Below are positions 36,778 to 46,692 of a stretch of 58,242 nucleotides of DNA, piece by piece. Under the pieces are notes generated by a model. That model worked only from the letters and a program-made list of their open reading frames with translations, had not been told where the DNA came from and made no database searches. The stretch's first letter is position 1, and each line of letters opens with the position of its first letter. The stretch covers positions 1 to 58,242 of the forward strand of contig JACPPM010000346.1 in assembly GCA_016191015.1 (NCBI GenBank), read 5' to 3'. The position numbers were made by a program, and so were the translations under genes. The DNA is from Acidobacteriota bacterium (GTDB lineage Bacteria; Acidobacteriota; CAIWXX01).

Positions 36778-37026
36778 GGCTAACCATCACACGCTCAGTT
36801 GCCTCCGCGACGAAGTCTAACTCCCATTGTAGAGTTTCCGAGACGGCCTCGGCCGCTCCCTGACGCTCGCGGCTTGGTTGTCCGGTCAGAAGGCGCGCCG
36901 AACTCTGCGGGCCGAGCCGTTCGAACCTCGCAGGCACGCGTTCAGCGTCATCTGAGGTGATGGAAGATCGCCTCGTTGCGCAGGATATCATGCACTTCCA
37001 CAACGATTCGGCTGCCACCCATCCCC
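36778..37026. other. Intergenic stretch without a supported gene
   Basis: About 250 bp between the giant gene and the helicase promoter. Minus-strand frames here give no family I recognise, and I find no RNA gene or terminator with a T-tract. Confidence 0.4.
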
Positions 37027-37055
37027 TTGACGCACGCTATAACATGTGCTATATT
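37027..37055 (+). promoter_or_regulatory. Sigma-70-type promoter of the defence module
   Basis: TTGACG (37027-37032) and TATATT (37050-37055) are separated by exactly 17 bp. The expected start site, ~37062, coincides with the GTG/ATG start codons at 37061/37064, and there is no Shine-Dalgarno sequence, so the mRNA is probably leaderless. Confidence 0.7.
37038..37053. promoter_or_regulatory. Dyad between -35 and -10, candidate operator
   Basis: TATAACATGTGCTATA is an imperfect palindrome (6 of 8 half-site positions match) and overlaps the -10 box. The first gene encodes an N-terminal XRE-type HTH, so autorepression at this site is a plausible inference. Confidence 0.5.
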
Positions 37056-37063
37056 AATCAGTG

Positions 37064-40000
37064 ATGGCGCACACGGGCGATAGTGGTGACAAGGACACAC
37101 CGACTGCGAGTGCAACCGTTCCGCCAGATAGCGCCCGCCGGATACGTGAATTTCGAATTCGGCGGAGTCTCACTCAGACCCAGCTCGCGCAACGCCTCGG
37201 CGTTTCCTTCGCCACCGTCAACCGATGGGAAAACGGTCAAACGCGGCCTTCGCCCTTGGCTTGGCGGAAGATTCTGGCATTGAGTGGCGAGCCACGGGTT
37301 GTTGGGATGCAGCCGCGTGACAGCCTCGGTGAGCCACCCTGCCTGGATTTCACAGGCCGTCCAGCCGCCGTCATGGCCGTGGCGGAGGGAGAGAGACTCT
37401 CATTTGGCCATCTGGCCAATCCAGCATTCGCCACTGAGATTTCTCGGATCGATGCGTTGCCCCACCAGAGAGCCGCTGTCTACGACCACATGCTGCCGCA
37501 TTTTCCCCTTCGATTCCTCCTGGCGGACGATGCCGGCGCCGGCAAGACCATCATGACAGGACTATATCTTCGCGAGATGCTCGCACGACGTCTGGTCCGG
37601 CGAATCCTAATCGTGCCTCCTGCCGGACTTGTTGGAAACTGGCAGAGCGAGATGGCGGTTCTGTTCAATCTTCGTTTCGAAGTCGTCGAGGGGATCGATG
37701 CCAAGAGGTTGAACCCGTTTGCCGGGGAGATGGGTGGGCGGGTGATTGTGAGCATCGATACGTTGAGGAGTGCACATGTTTTCGAGCGGCTCAGGGAGAG
37801 TGTCGTTCAGCCGTACGACGTAGTCGTTTTTGACGAAGCACACAAGCTTTCGGCGAGCCGTGGGAATGATCTCCGAGTCCGCCGCACGGACCGCTACAAG
37901 CTTGCGGAGGCCCTGGCAGGTGTGCCAGACGTCGAGAACCAGTGGAGGATGCCATGGACACCGCCGAACTTCCTGCTCCTTACCGCAACCCCGCACATGG
38001 GCAAGGAGTACCCATATTTCGCACTCTGGCGGTTGCTCGATCCGATCGCGCTCTCGACACCTGAGGCATTTGCCGAGTATCCGCCGGAGCGGCGTTTCTT
38101 TCATTTCATCCGTCGTTCGAAGGAGGAGATGGTTCATCTCGACGGTCGCCCCCTTTACCCGACCAGGATTTCAGACACATTGGCCTATCGGCTATCACAG
38201 GGAGAGGTGAGCGAGCAGTCGCTCTACGACGAGACGACCAGCTATCTCCGGTTTGTCTACAACAAGGCAAAGCTCCTGAACCGCTCCGCTGTGCGCCTTG
38301 CCATGAGTGTCTTTCAACGACGGCTGGCAAGCTCGACCTTCGCCCTTCTCCGTTCTTTCGAAAGACGGATCTCGAAGCTCGATGCGCTGATCGAAGACGT
38401 CCAAGCTGGGCGGATCACGATGGAGCAGATCTTTCTGCTCCAGCGCCAGATCCGCGATGAAGACGATGTCCTGGAGTCGAAGACTGCGGACGAGGAGGAT
38501 TCCCTTCCAGACGGTCGCGAGGAGAACGAGCAGAGTGAAGAGCAGCTTCTACAGGGCGTTGTCGCTGCGTCTCTGACCGATCTGGTCGCCGAGCGGGAGC
38601 AGGTAGTTGCGTTGCGCGATCTCGCGAGGCGTGTCTTCGACAGAGGAGTCGAGGCCAAGTTCGAGCGGCTCCGGGAAGTGATCGAGTCCGAGCGTTTCGG
38701 GAATGAGAAACTGATCGTGTTCACCGAGCACCGGGACACACTTGAGTTTCTGTTGAGGCGACTGCACGGTATGGGCTATACGGACCAGTTGGCACACATT
38801 CATGGTGGCATGCACTACTCGGAGCGAACTGAACAGGTCGACCGCTTTCGAAGATCCCTGTCCCAGGGCGGGGCGCGGTTCTTGATATGCACGGACGCCG
38901 CGGGTGAGGGCATTAATCTTCAATTTTGCTGGGCGATGGTCAACTACGATGTGCCCTGGAATCCGGCGAGGCTCGAACAGCGCATGGGCAGGATTCACCG
39001 CTACGGTCAGAAACACGATCCGGTGGTTATTCTGAACCTGGTGGCCCCCGAGACACGAGAGGGCAAGGTCCTGCAGACGTTACTCCACAAGCTGGAGCGG
39101 ATTCGAGAAGCCCTTGGCTCCGACAAGGTCTACGACGTGATAGGGAGGCTCTTCCAAGACGTGTCCATCAGGCGGTACATGGAACTTGTCGTCACCGCAG
39201 ACGATCCCGATGCCGTGACGGCAGAGCTCGGGGGCGTATTGACGAAAGAGCAGGTCGAGGCGCTGGCCGCACGCGAAAGCTCGTTGTACGGCGACGGTGG
39301 TGAAGTGAAGCGAGATCTGCCCCGCCTGCGTGCATCGATGGATTACGAGATCTATCGGCGCCTGATCCCCGGGTATGTCCGTAACTACATCGAGACCGCG
39401 GCTCCTCTCGCGGGAGTGGCAGCCGAAGGTGACCTGGGAGGGTTCTTCGGACTACGTCCGCTCGATCAGGAGGCCGGCGCTGCATTGCTCCCGCTATTGG
39501 ACGTCTATCCCAGGCGTCTCCACGATCGCATGACCGTGTCGAGGCCGGTCCTGGCGAAGGACGGAATCTGGGTGCACCCGGGTGAGCCGCTGTTCGAGCG
39601 ATTCCGCACGCTCGTCAATGACAGGCTCGGCCCAGAAGCTCGCCGCGGTGCTGTGTTCATAGACCCCGAGGCCGATCGGCCCTATCTTTTCCACCTCGCC
39701 ATTGTCTCCATTGTGCGCGAGGCGGACCCACAGATTCCCGAGCTCGCAACAGAGCAGCAGAGAGAATGCAGGCTGGTTGGAGTTAGACAGTTCGAAGGAA
39801 CAGAGGTGGAAAATTGCCCTTTCGAGCGCGTGCTACTTCTCAGAGGCGGTGTCGGGCTGACTTCCGAGGCGCAACGACTGGCCATCTCCTCGGCACTACT
39901 TCGCGAGCAAGCGGCCGCTTTCATTACGGAGAGAATTGCGCGCCCGATGGCACAGGGGCGCAGGGAGGCCCTGCTGGCCGAGCTATCGCAAAACGAAACT

Positions 40001-40708
40001 CTTGTGCGGCGCGGCTTCGGCTTTCAGGAGGCGGATCTCGCGGAAGCTCGGTCAAAGCAGACGGAGAGGATTCACGCAGGAGTCAAAGCCGCCGCCGCTG
40101 AGCTCGATCGAATCAAGAAGGAGCAACGCGCGCTGGCCGGCAAACGAGAACGGGCGGTCGCGGTGCTTCGGCGAGAGCCTGATCTTGTTGGCATCGGCCC
40201 GGTTCGCTTCATCGCCCATGCGCTAGTGGTCCCGTCGTCTGATCCTGCCGATCGCGCCCGACACGATGGGGACGTCGAGCTCCTCGCGATGCGGATCGCG
40301 CGTGAATGGGAGGAATCCGAAGGCGCAACGGTGATCGATGTACACACACCCGATCTGGCTCGAACCGCTAGGCTTACGGACTACCCCGGGTTCGACCTTC
40401 TCTCTATTCGACCCAACGGCGACCGGCGCGGAATAGAAGTCAAGGGACGGGCTGGCACGGGTGACATCGAGATCCTCGCGAACGAGTGGGCAAAGGCCTG
40501 CAACATGCGCGAAGCCTACTGGCTCTACGTGATATACGATTGTGCGACCCCTGCCCCACGCAGGGTCCGCGTCCAGGACCCTTTCAACCGTTTACTCGCG
40601 AAGGCGAAAGGGAGCATGCTGGTGGGCGCAAAGGAAGTCGCCGAAGCCGCTCAGCCTCAGGTTGCAGAATACCCGGATGCAGCGGGTCATCGATTCGGTC
40701 CAGGGTAG
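37064..40708 (+). CDS. XRE-HTH / SNF2-like helicase / DUF3883 protein
   Basis: From the ATG at 37064 (GTG at 37061 is possible) the protein has 1214 residues. An XRE-type HTH occupies ~26-65 (SLTQTQLAQRLGVSFATVNR). The SNF2-like motor has Walker A DDAGAGKT (~155), DEAH in VVVFDEAHKLSA (~257), and C-terminal motifs TDAAGEGINLQ and QRMGRIHRYGQ (~640). A DUF3883-like domain lies near the C-terminus (~1120-1190; GIEVKGRAGTGDIEI, WLYVIYDC). Helicases of this type act in phage defence with DUF1156 methylases and DUF499 ATPases. Fusion to an XRE HTH could give the protein control of its own operon or sequence-specific loading. The next gene starts 3 bp after its stop. Confidence 0.88.
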   Translation: MAHTGDSGDKDTPTASATVPPDSARRIREFRIRRSLTQTQLAQRLGVSFATVNRWENGQTRPSPLAWRKILALSGEPRVVGMQPRDSLGEPPCLDFTGRPAAVMAVAEGERLSFGHLANPAFATEISRIDALPHQRAAVYDHMLPHFPLRFLLADDAGAGKTIMTGLYLREMLARRLVRRILIVPPAGLVGNWQSEMAVLFNLRFEVVEGIDAKRLNPFAGEMGGRVIVSIDTLRSAHVFERLRESVVQPYDVVVFDEAHKLSASRGNDLRVRRTDRYKLAEALAGVPDVENQWRMPWTPPNFLLLTATPHMGKEYPYFALWRLLDPIALSTPEAFAEYPPERRFFHFIRRSKEEMVHLDGRPLYPTRISDTLAYRLSQGEVSEQSLYDETTSYLRFVYNKAKLLNRSAVRLAMSVFQRRLASSTFALLRSFERRISKLDALIEDVQAGRITMEQIFLLQRQIRDEDDVLESKTADEEDSLPDGREENEQSEEQLLQGVVAASLTDLVAEREQVVALRDLARRVFDRGVEAKFERLREVIESERFGNEKLIVFTEHRDTLEFLLRRLHGMGYTDQLAHIHGGMHYSERTEQVDRFRRSLSQGGARFLICTDAAGEGINLQFCWAMVNYDVPWNPARLEQRMGRIHRYGQKHDPVVILNLVAPETREGKVLQTLLHKLERIREALGSDKVYDVIGRLFQDVSIRRYMELVVTADDPDAVTAELGGVLTKEQVEALAARESSLYGDGGEVKRDLPRLRASMDYEIYRRLIPGYVRNYIETAAPLAGVAAEGDLGGFFGLRPLDQEAGAALLPLLDVYPRRLHDRMTVSRPVLAKDGIWVHPGEPLFERFRTLVNDRLGPEARRGAVFIDPEADRPYLFHLAIVSIVREADPQIPELATEQQRECRLVGVRQFEGTEVENCPFERVLLLRGGVGLTSEAQRLAISSALLREQAAAFITERIARPMAQGRREALLAELSQNETLVRRGFGFQEADLAEARSKQTERIHAGVKAAAAELDRIKKEQRALAGKRERAVAVLRREPDLVGIGPVRFIAHALVVPSSDPADRARHDGDVELLAMRIAREWEESEGATVIDVHTPDLARTARLTDYPGFDLLSIRPNGDRRGIEVKGRAGTGDIEILANEWAKACNMREAYWLYVIYDCATPAPRRVRVQDPFNRLLAKAKGSMLVGAKEVAEAAQPQVAEYPDAAGHRFGPG

Positions 40709-40711
40709 CAC

Positions 40712-41767
40712 ATGGCTCTGACTGATCCGCTGAGGGACCTATTCACATCTGAAGTTTGTGACTCTCTGCGCAAGCGCCAAGCCACGTCTGAGGAGGTCAG
40801 CATTCGCCTGCGAATCATCGAGGCAGACGAGGCCGAGTCGGGCACTACCGACGATGAGGATAGGAGACGTTCCCTACTAGCCTATCGGCGCGCCTGGGTA
40901 GCCTACATCTCGGCATCATCGGCGTCGGGGATGCTCAATGGGGATCGAGGAGCCGATCTGCGAGGCAGGCTCCGCGGAGCGGATAGCAATCAATTCCGCT
41001 CGGCAATGGCAGAATGCATGAGTTGCTGGCTCCTGTCGAATCAAATGCATCTACTGCTCAACCCGGATGAACCTGGGCGTGGAGGGAAGAAGCTCGATAT
41101 GCGAGTGTGTATCAATGAGGCATGGGTCGGTGTCGAGGTCAAGGCGCCCTTTCGTGAACACCCCAAACCGCCCAAGGGCAAATCCACGGTGACTTGGTGC
41201 GGGGACGATTCTGACAAGATCGCTGAGTGCTTGAAGGCGGCAAACAAGCAGTTCCGTGATGACGGCCCGAATCTGCTCGTGATCGTCCCGACGCTTCGAC
41301 TGATGTTATTCTCACGTCGTCACGATGTTGTGTGCGCGGCATACGGGGAGAACAGAATCTGCATACCGGTGGATCCCCTACGCGGCCAGGTAGGTCCTAC
41401 TGAGGTCAAGTTTTCTCCCAATGGCAAGTTCTTGAACCCGACCGGACCCAACGAGCGACCACTGAAGCTCGACGGATTACCCGCGTACAGACGAATCAGC
41501 GCGATCCTCTGCATCGAAGAGAAGGTGACGCAGAAGTACTCTCTCACTGACCTACCTCTTTTCTCACCTGATGGCGAAGAAATCAAAAGATGGCGGAGCC
41601 TTTACTCCGGCGCTGATAATGATCCTCAGATCGACCACAATGTCATGGTTTTCCACAATCCCTTCGCCTATCACCCCCTCTCCGAGGATACGTTTGAGAG
41701 GTATCCACAGTTGGTTCGCTCCGGGGACGAGATGACATGGACAGATGGATATGGAACTAAGGCGTAG
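40712..41767 (+). CDS. PD-(D/E)XK nuclease-like protein
   Basis: I recognise no named family for this 351-residue protein, but it has a plausible PD-(D/E)XK core: E101 in a helix (AECMSCWLL), D129 (KKLDMRV), then E142-V-K144 (WVGVEVKAP), followed by a helix with K179/Q180. The spacing of about 27 and 13 residues is normal for restriction-like nucleases. It lies 3 bp after the helicase stop and 36 bp before the AAA protein, so it is part of the operon. It could be the DNA-cutting component that helicase-methylase-ATPase systems need. Nuclease activity is inferred from motif spacing only. Confidence 0.65.
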   Translation: MALTDPLRDLFTSEVCDSLRKRQATSEEVSIRLRIIEADEAESGTTDDEDRRRSLLAYRRAWVAYISASSASGMLNGDRGADLRGRLRGADSNQFRSAMAECMSCWLLSNQMHLLLNPDEPGRGGKKLDMRVCINEAWVGVEVKAPFREHPKPPKGKSTVTWCGDDSDKIAECLKAANKQFRDDGPNLLVIVPTLRLMLFSRRHDVVCAAYGENRICIPVDPLRGQVGPTEVKFSPNGKFLNPTGPNERPLKLDGLPAYRRISAILCIEEKVTQKYSLTDLPLFSPDGEEIKRWRSLYSGADNDPQIDHNVMVFHNPFAYHPLSEDTFERYPQLVRSGDEMTWTDGYGTKA

Positions 41768-41803
41768 GACTGGTTGGGAGGCCCCAACCAAAGGAGGAGC
41801 GGC

Positions 41804-43303
41804 ATGAAGACCCCTGACCTGTTCCATGGCTCGTTGCCGTTCGATCTCGCCGAAGACCTGCAGAGCCTCAATCCACATTGGCAGGGGAAACCTGGGCCTC
41901 CGGTTCCGCCGTTTCGACGGTGGATCTTCCCGAGGTTGCTCCAGCTTCTGAAATCGGGACTTACTCCAGCCGTCGTCCTCCGTGGTCCTCGACGCGTCGG
42001 CAAGACGGTTCTTGTGCGGCAGGTCATGGAACATCTCCTGGGCGAAGGGGTAGATCCGCATCACGTGTTCTACCTGCCCTTTGATGAGATCAGGAGCCTT
42101 CGAGAGGTCCCGGACCCCGTAATGACAATAACGAGATGGTTCGAGCGGTCAGTTCTGACACAGTCGCTCAACGAGCTTGCCCGTGCTGGGAAGACTGCCT
42201 ACCTGTTGTTCGATGAGGTTCAAAACATCGATTCATGGTCACCGCAAATCAAGCACCTCGTCGACAATCACCGCGTACGTGTGGTGGTAACGGGGAGCTC
42301 GTCACTCCGTATCGAAGCAGGCCGAGATAGCTTGGCCGGACGGATCACGACGGTCGATCTCGGCACGCTTCATCTGCGCGAGATATCGCACCTAAGATTC
42401 GGCGGCGCCCCGGAGCCGTATTGGGCTGACAACGGAATGGACACCGTTACCACCTTGGATTTCTGGCGTCGCGCGGTATCGTACTCAGCGGAGCACCGGG
42501 AAGCGCGTCGCCGGGCGTTCACGGCCTTCTCCGAACGAGGTGGTTATCCGATTGCACACGAACGCCATGACGCGCCGTGGCCGGAGATCGCCGACTACCT
42601 CATCGAAACGGTGATCAAGCGGGCCATTCAACATGATCTGCGAATGGGGTCCCGCGGCCTCAAACGAGATGAGAAGCTGCTTGAAGAGGTCTTCCGCCTG
42701 TCTTGCCGATATGCGGGGCAAACTCCGGGTCAGAAAGTGTTTGTGCCCGAAATTCAGCAGGCACTCTCAGGAAACATTGGCTGGAATCGTATCCTGAGCT
42801 ACCTCAGATTCCTGGATGGTACCCTTCTCATGCGGCTCGTTCCGCCGATGGAGCTCAGACTCAAACGGAGGAAGTCAGCACCGAAGGTCTGCCTCTGTGA
42901 TCACGCACTTCGGGCGGCGTGGTTGCAGGAGGTAGTGCCGCTGGATCCCGAAGGACTCGGGCGCGATCCCCACCTATCCGACCTCGCCGGTCACCTCGCG
43001 GAGAGCACCTTGGGCTACTTTCTTGCATCCATCCCAGGACTGGATGTGGCGCACTTCCCGGAACGAGGGGCGGAGCCCGAGGTCGATTTCGTCATCACCG
43101 TGGGTGCCAGGCGTATCCCGATAGAAGTGAAGTACCGCAGGCGCATCGACCCTCACGAAGACACGCGAGGGCTTCGAGCGTTTCTCGAAAAAACCGTCTA
43201 CAACGCGCCGGTCGGCCTGCTCGTGACACTCGAAGATGACGTTTTAGTTCCTGATCCTCGTATCGTCCCGATTTCCCTCTCTTCGTTCTTGTGGTTGAGG
43301 TAG
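41804..43303 (+). CDS. AAA ATPase of the DUF4143 type
   Basis: The ATG at 41804 follows a strong AAAGGAGGAG, and the product is 499 residues; a longer frame from 41774 is less likely. Walker A is GPRRVGKT (~61-68), Walker B is LLFDE (~134-138), and a sensor-like VVTGSSS follows. The C-terminal half is DUF4143-like and ends with EVDFVITVG then IPIEVKY, the restriction-like D...E-x-K remnant common in this family. Such ATPases are frequent in mobile and toxin-antitoxin-like contexts. Here it lies between the nuclease-like gene and the methylase (6 bp to the next start), so it is either an added subunit or a passenger in the module. Confidence 0.85.
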   Translation: MKTPDLFHGSLPFDLAEDLQSLNPHWQGKPGPPVPPFRRWIFPRLLQLLKSGLTPAVVLRGPRRVGKTVLVRQVMEHLLGEGVDPHHVFYLPFDEIRSLREVPDPVMTITRWFERSVLTQSLNELARAGKTAYLLFDEVQNIDSWSPQIKHLVDNHRVRVVVTGSSSLRIEAGRDSLAGRITTVDLGTLHLREISHLRFGGAPEPYWADNGMDTVTTLDFWRRAVSYSAEHREARRRAFTAFSERGGYPIAHERHDAPWPEIADYLIETVIKRAIQHDLRMGSRGLKRDEKLLEEVFRLSCRYAGQTPGQKVFVPEIQQALSGNIGWNRILSYLRFLDGTLLMRLVPPMELRLKRRKSAPKVCLCDHALRAAWLQEVVPLDPEGLGRDPHLSDLAGHLAESTLGYFLASIPGLDVAHFPERGAEPEVDFVITVGARRIPIEVKYRRRIDPHEDTRGLRAFLEKTVYNAPVGLLVTLEDDVLVPDPRIVPISLSSFLWLR

Positions 43304-43309
43304 TCCTGA

Positions 43310-46300
43310 ATGGACGACTATCCCAGGCTGATCGAAAACGCCTTCCCGCTCAAGGAGACGTCGATCGATTCCGTTCATGAGAAGAATGTGCGCCACGGTC
43401 ACATCTCGACGCTGCATATCTGGCCGGCGCGGCGGCCGTTGGCGGCGTGCCGTGCCGCGCTCATCGCGACTCTGTTGCCCGATCCGGGGGACCCGGAGAA
43501 ACGGCGTGAGCTCTGCGGAAAGATCGGCGGGCGGATCAAGAAGGTGGTCGAGCGCAAGAAGATGCCGAATGGCGCGGTGATCGAGCGCGAAAAGGAAGTT
43601 ACCGAAGGCGGCATTCTGCACTGGCACGGCGATCCCAAGTCGAAGGACGAGCGAGATATCGCCAAGAAGCAGAAGGAAGATATCGAGTGGTTTCGCGAGG
43701 AAATCCGAAGGGCTTACGGGGGCCGATCTCCGCGCGTACTCGATCCGTTTGCCGGCGGCGGGGCGATCCCATTGGAAGCGATGAGGCTCGGTTGCGAGGT
43801 CACCGCTTGCGATATCAACCCGGTCGCATGGTTCATTCTCAAATGCACCCTCGATTATCCACAGAAGCTGGCCGGACAGACCTGGCCGCTTCCCGAATTC
43901 ATTCTCTCCAACGAAGAATTCATTCGCACTTTCCTCGAGAAGGCGAAGGGGATGGGCGCAAGCGAGGCAAAGATCGCATTCGAAGCGCTTCAGACTGGGG
44001 CGGCTCATGTTCAACGCAAAGGCGCGAAGACGCGAAGACGCAAGGGTGCGCACGACATGGAATCAGCGGTCAATGGTGTTCTCTTTCCTGCCGAACGTAT
44101 GGACGCTGAGGCTGATCTAGCGTGGCAAGTCCGTGCTTGGGGACAGTGGGTCCTCGAGAGGGCGCGTCGCGATCTCGCCCGATACTATCCGATTTACGCT
44201 GAGCTCCAGCCGATCGAGCCGGGGCAGCCGTATGAGCCGCAACCGCCGCGTCTCGTGCCGATCCGCGAGGATGGTACTGCTGACGTCGACGCACTGAACG
44301 CCAATCACTCCGCGGAGTATCTCGCTCGGAGGCGCAATCCACGTTGGGTCGCGAAACCGGCCGTGGCCTACCTCTGGGCACGCACGGTCAAATGCAAGAG
44401 CTGCCGGGCCACGCTGCCGCTTCTCAAGACGCGCTGGCTCGCCAGAAAAGACCGCAAGCGCGTTGTGCTGACGATGAGTCCAAGGGCCGACGGCACCGGA
44501 GTCAACTTCGGAGTCGATGCCGAAGTGCTCGTGAAAGGTGGCAATGCTGCGCAGCGGCGCGAGGGCGACCGCAAGATCGGCGCGGGAACGATGTCCCGCT
44601 CCGGCGCCAAGTGTCCCTGCTGCAGCGCGATCATGACCATGGAAGACATCCGCGTCGAGGGCCAGGCCGGACGGCTCGGCTCCATCATGACCGCGGTCGT
44701 TGTGGATGGCCCGAAGGGCAAAGAGTATCGCCTGCCGACCGATCACGAGCGGGAGGTGGCGCGTGTCACGAAGGAGGATCTCCAGACTGCTTTCGCCGAC
44801 GTGCCTTTCGGCATCCCCAACGAGCCGATGCCAAGCTCGGAAGCGCTGGGCATGCGGGTACAGCTCTATGGCTTCGACGTGTGGCACAAACTCTTCACGC
44901 CTCGCCAGCTCCTCGCCCTCGGAACGTTTGTGAAGCACACCCGCGCTGCCCGTGAGGCGATGGCGAAATACCATTACACGTCGGTGTGGATCGAATCAGT
45001 GTTCGCCTATCTGTCAGCAGCCGTGTCTCGGCTGGCCGACCGAGAGAGCGAGCTTTGTACTTGGCAGGTCAACGCTGAGCAGATCAATCACACCTTCGCT
45101 CGATTCGCGCTTCCAATCACCTGGGATTTCGTGGAACTGATGCCTTTGGCAGATTCGAGCGGAGGGTACTTGCAGGCCGTCGAGTGGGTCGGGCTGGTTG
45201 GATGGCACCTCCTTGATGCTGCTGTGGAAGCGCCGCCGCCACTCGTCAAGTGCCGCTCGGCTCTTCAACCAGACCGAAATGGTGCTTTTGATGCGATCAT
45301 CACGGACCCGCCATACTACGACGCAATCCCATACTCGGACCTTATGGATTTCTTCTATATCTGGCTGCGACGAATTCAGGACGGTCAGCCGGCTTCTGCG
45401 GACGAATTCGAACCGGTTCTCGGACCCAAGTGGAGTTCTGAGCGTCAGGATGGAGAGCTGATAGACGACCCGAGTCGGCATGACTCTGACTCGGAGCGCT
45501 CGAAGGCAGCTTATGAAATCGGAATGGCTCGCTCGTTCTCCGCCTGCGGGTCAATACTCGCTGAAAACGGGCGCATGGTAGTCGTCTTCGCCAACAAACA
45601 GCCCGACGCCTGGGAGACACTCGTGGCTGCTCTTATCCGCGCCGGATTCTGCGTAGACGGTTCGTGGCCGATCCAGACCGAACGGTCGGCGCGCGTTCGA
45701 TCCCTGACATCGGCTGCGCTCGCCTCATCTGTGTGGCTCGTCTGCAAGAAACGTCCCGCGGCATCGCAGCCGGGCTGGCACACGAAAGTGCTTGCCGAGA
45801 TGCGCGAGAACATCGGCCAGCGGCTTCGCGAATTCTGGGATGCTGGAATCCGCGGGCCGGATTTCGTGTGGGCCGCGACGGGACCGGCGCTGGAGGCCTA
45901 TAGCAAGCACCCGGCGGTCAAGAAGACGACGGACCCGGGAAAGCTGATGACCGTCACGGAATTCCTCACCCACGTCCGCCGCATCGTCGTCGACTACATC
46001 GTCGGGCAAGTCCTATCCGGCGGCAGCCGGGGTGATGAGGATACGGCCGCCGCCGAACGGCTCGACGAGCCCACCGCCTACTATCTGCTGCATCGCTACG
46101 ACTTCGGTTTCGAAGATGCTCCCATCGGCGCGGTCATCCTCTATGCCGTCTCATGCGGGCTGTCCGACCGCGAGCTATCTGACACGTGGGATCTCATCGC
46201 GAAGACCGGCAGCGATGCCTCAGTTGATGACTCACACGAGCGCGATGACATAGAGGATGAAGCAGAGGAATCTGAAGAGCGCTCGGGTGGCCGTGCGCGA

Positions 46301-46630
46301 CTCAAGACCTGGTCCCAACGCCACGGGAAGAGCATGGGCGTCGAGGCGCCAAAAGGCCGCGCGATTCCGCTCATTGATCGCTTGCATCGGTTGCTGCACC
46401 TCTGGCGAGCCGGCGATGTCCACAAAGTAGACGCCTATCTCGATGACCACGGACTGCGCCGGCAGGAGCTATTCAAGCGTGTGCTGCAGTCCCTCATCGA
46501 GCTGTCCCGCCATGACAAGCGCCCGGATAAAGAGGAGCTGCAGATGCTCGAGAGTCTCAGCAACCACATCGGGGCGAAGGGACCAGTCCCGGTAAGTCGA
46601 TACTACGATGAGATCACGAATGATGATTGA
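43310..46630 (+). CDS. DUF1156 adenine-type DNA methylase
   Basis: This 1106-residue protein opens with the DUF1156 signature (FPLKETSIDSVHEKNVRHGH, then WPARRPLAACRAAL). The AdoMet-binding motif is RVLDPFAGGGAIPLEA (~142-157). The catalytic motif is DPPY in ITDPPYYDAIPYSDLMDFFY (~665). Two CxxC pairs (CKSC ~363; CPCC ~435) may bind zinc. DUF1156 methylases occur beside DUF499 ATPases and helicases in predicted defence systems, where they probably mark host DNA. Around residues ~235-246 the coding sequence includes a repeat-like purine-rich stretch (QRKGAKTRRRKG), likely a repeat element inserted in frame. The stop is at 46628-46630, just before the DUF499 gene. Confidence 0.92.
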   Translation: MDDYPRLIENAFPLKETSIDSVHEKNVRHGHISTLHIWPARRPLAACRAALIATLLPDPGDPEKRRELCGKIGGRIKKVVERKKMPNGAVIEREKEVTEGGILHWHGDPKSKDERDIAKKQKEDIEWFREEIRRAYGGRSPRVLDPFAGGGAIPLEAMRLGCEVTACDINPVAWFILKCTLDYPQKLAGQTWPLPEFILSNEEFIRTFLEKAKGMGASEAKIAFEALQTGAAHVQRKGAKTRRRKGAHDMESAVNGVLFPAERMDAEADLAWQVRAWGQWVLERARRDLARYYPIYAELQPIEPGQPYEPQPPRLVPIREDGTADVDALNANHSAEYLARRRNPRWVAKPAVAYLWARTVKCKSCRATLPLLKTRWLARKDRKRVVLTMSPRADGTGVNFGVDAEVLVKGGNAAQRREGDRKIGAGTMSRSGAKCPCCSAIMTMEDIRVEGQAGRLGSIMTAVVVDGPKGKEYRLPTDHEREVARVTKEDLQTAFADVPFGIPNEPMPSSEALGMRVQLYGFDVWHKLFTPRQLLALGTFVKHTRAAREAMAKYHYTSVWIESVFAYLSAAVSRLADRESELCTWQVNAEQINHTFARFALPITWDFVELMPLADSSGGYLQAVEWVGLVGWHLLDAAVEAPPPLVKCRSALQPDRNGAFDAIITDPPYYDAIPYSDLMDFFYIWLRRIQDGQPASADEFEPVLGPKWSSERQDGELIDDPSRHDSDSERSKAAYEIGMARSFSACGSILAENGRMVVVFANKQPDAWETLVAALIRAGFCVDGSWPIQTERSARVRSLTSAALASSVWLVCKKRPAASQPGWHTKVLAEMRENIGQRLREFWDAGIRGPDFVWAATGPALEAYSKHPAVKKTTDPGKLMTVTEFLTHVRRIVVDYIVGQVLSGGSRGDEDTAAAERLDEPTAYYLLHRYDFGFEDAPIGAVILYAVSCGLSDRELSDTWDLIAKTGSDASVDDSHERDDIEDEAEESEERSGGRARLKTWSQRHGKSMGVEAPKGRAIPLIDRLHRLLHLWRAGDVHKVDAYLDDHGLRRQELFKRVLQSLIELSRHDKRPDKEELQMLESLSNHIGAKGPVPVSRYYDEITNDD
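44013..44046 (+). repeat. Short purine-rich repeat inserted in frame in the methylase
   Basis: The stretch has three staggered copies of a CGCAAAG/CGCGAAGA-type unit and encodes the basic run QRKGAKTRRRKG. Such A/G-rich 'CGCGAAGACGC' repeats occur between genes in many bacteria. Here one lies inside an otherwise conserved-looking domain without breaking the frame. Confidence 0.6.
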
Positions 46631-46692
46631 AACAAGAGAAGATTGGCGTCGCACAGGATGTCCAACCGACGCCACACAGTCGAAGCGGGAGG

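Noticed and set aside
36512-37018. Minus-strand frame of 168 codons over the 3' end of the giant gene
   Set aside because: It crosses the palindromic element and the promoter side without family similarity.
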